Assembly: GCA_003601875.1 (NCBI GenBank)
Contig: PIYF01000042.1
Span: forward strand, 1-6,672
Length of the DNA: 6,672 bases
Direction: 5' to 3'
Source of the DNA: Candidatus Bathyarchaeota archaeon
GTDB taxonomy: Archaea; Thermoproteota; Bathyarchaeia; Bathyarchaeales; Bathycorpusculaceae
Each line of letters begins with the position of its first letter. Positions within the stretch are counted from its first letter, which is position 1. Positions 6,085 to 6,672 of the stretch are shown here, in pieces. A program made the translations under genes and the position numbers. Under the pieces are notes generated by a model. The model did not search any database and was not told the origin of the DNA. It saw nothing but the letters and a program-made list of their open reading frames with translations.

Positions 6085-6672
6085 TCATCCCTTAAATGGA
6101 TTGTTCAATACTTCTTTAACCCTACTTGTTATTTTCGGTCCAAGTCCACGGATGGTTTTAGACCAATCTTCAACATTTATTAAGGCGTTTAAAGGATTTT
6201 GATAGGATTTCAGGATGGATATGGCTTTTTCCCTTCCAATGTTTGGTAAACTTGAAATAAAGAATATTTGAGCGTCTGCAACTGTTTCAAATTTTTTCAC
6301 TGGATGAACTATGGGAATTCTTTTTTCCACAAGTTGTTCCTGTTTTGCAGCTACGTAAAGAAAATCTATTGTCTCCTTGTAAGATATTGTGTTAACCATT
6401 GGTATCCCATTTTTTGCTAAGTTAAACATTGCACCCCAAACAGCTGCTGGTTGAATTCTGCTGAACTTGTAGATTACGGGTAAATATCCTTCCAAGACAA
6501 GTAAGGGTTTAGCGTAAACCTCCTTAAGCGTGAATATTTGTTCAAAAAGATATCGCCTTGTAAGCGTGTAAACGAAATCGTGAACTGTTTTACGTTCAAC
6601 AGCACAAGTATCAGAGAGAATATAATCGCCTTTCTCTAACATTTGAATTTTAATGTTAACCCCTTTCTCTCT
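6085..6672 (-). CDS. xpf: XPF/ERCC4-family structure-specific DNA endonuclease, partial (N-terminus beyond the right edge)
   Basis: The frame stays open to the right edge, giving 195 visible residues. The first ATG in view (6642) is not the real start, because REKGVNIKIQ before it fits the strand that precedes GDY in this family. In visible numbering, the catalytic signature is GDY (15-17), ERK (26-28) and Asp32, the metal-dependent GDXnERKX3D active site, complete and intact. The RRYLFEQ and PLLVLEG segments continue the nuclease domain. A double helix-hairpin-helix follows, with LPNIG (142-146) and RGLGPK (175-180). Archaeal XPF cuts the duplex strand at 3'-flaps, forks and nicked junctions as a dimer. 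Short XPF proteins of about 230 residues have only these domains, while the euryarchaeal Hef adds an N-terminal helicase. Which form this is lies outside the window. No convincing PCNA-binding box is seen at the C-terminus (VLNNPFKG). Confidence 0.92.
   Translation of the reverse strand, partial: REKGVNIKIQMLEKGDYILSDTCAVERKTVHDFVYTLTRRYLFEQIFTLKEVYAKPLLVLEGYLPVIYKFSRIQPAAVWGAMFNLAKNGIPMVNTISYKETIDFLYVAAKQEQLVEKRIPIVHPVKKFETVADAQIFFISSLPNIGREKAISILKSYQNPLNALINVEDWSKTIRGLGPKITSRVKEVLNNPFKG

Noticed and set aside
2376..6087. TGA recoding as an amino acid, suggested by two in-frame TGA junctions
   Set aside because: The complete genes show no internal TGA, Trp is encoded by TGG, each TGA is followed within two codons by an ATG with a purine-rich stretch upstream, and the iorA TGA overlaps the iorB start in another frame. 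Ordinary stops explain all three.

Overview
The window looks archaeal. It is AT-rich, with TATA-like boxes about 25 to 40 bp ahead of leaders that carry GGAGG-type Shine-Dalgarno sites. It holds an archaeal-type indolepyruvate:ferredoxin oxidoreductase (iorA-iorB) and an XPF/ERCC4 nuclease followed by helix-hairpin-helix motifs, as in archaeal XPF and Hef. A TACK-type lineage such as Bathyarchaeia would fit, but no ribosomal or tRNA marker is present, so the lineage is a guess.

Layout: (1) 1-767, minus strand, the N-terminal 255 residues of a LeuA/homocitrate-synthase-like enzyme that runs off the left edge and carries a Trp where the family has its catalytic Arg. (2) 768-894, a divergent intergenic region with a TATA-like element and two perfect tandem 9-bp repeats. 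(3) 895-1428, a nitroreductase-family flavoprotein. (4) 1515-2378 and 2385-3167, a 3-hydroxyacyl-CoA dehydrogenase followed 6 bp later, in the same frame, by an enoyl-CoA hydratase. (5) 3168-3249, an oligo-T terminator, a TATA box and a strong Shine-Dalgarno. (6) 3250-5145 and 5142-5750, iorA and iorB with an ATGA overlap. (7) On the minus strand, an XPF-type nuclease cut by the right edge (6085-6672), followed 3 bp later by an unrecognised 113-residue protein (5740-6081). The end of that protein overlaps the end of iorB inside a perfect inverted repeat.

How it works together: IorAB oxidatively decarboxylates aryl-pyruvates, made by transamination of aromatic amino acids, to aryl-acetyl-CoA and reduces ferredoxin. 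The dehydrogenase and hydratase pair interconverts 3-ketoacyl-, 3-hydroxyacyl- and 2-enoyl-CoA. Together this suggests peptide or organic-acid catabolism feeding CoA thioesters and reduced carriers, or reductive short-chain acyl-CoA synthesis. The nitroreductase could be a redox or flavin accessory, but its substrate cannot be read from the sequence. The XPF operon is a separate DNA-repair unit. I see no mobile element, CRISPR array, tRNA or rRNA. The most unusual items are the divergent LeuA-like protein, the unknown partner of XPF, the overlapping convergent gene ends, and the two in-frame TGA junctions between neighbouring genes.
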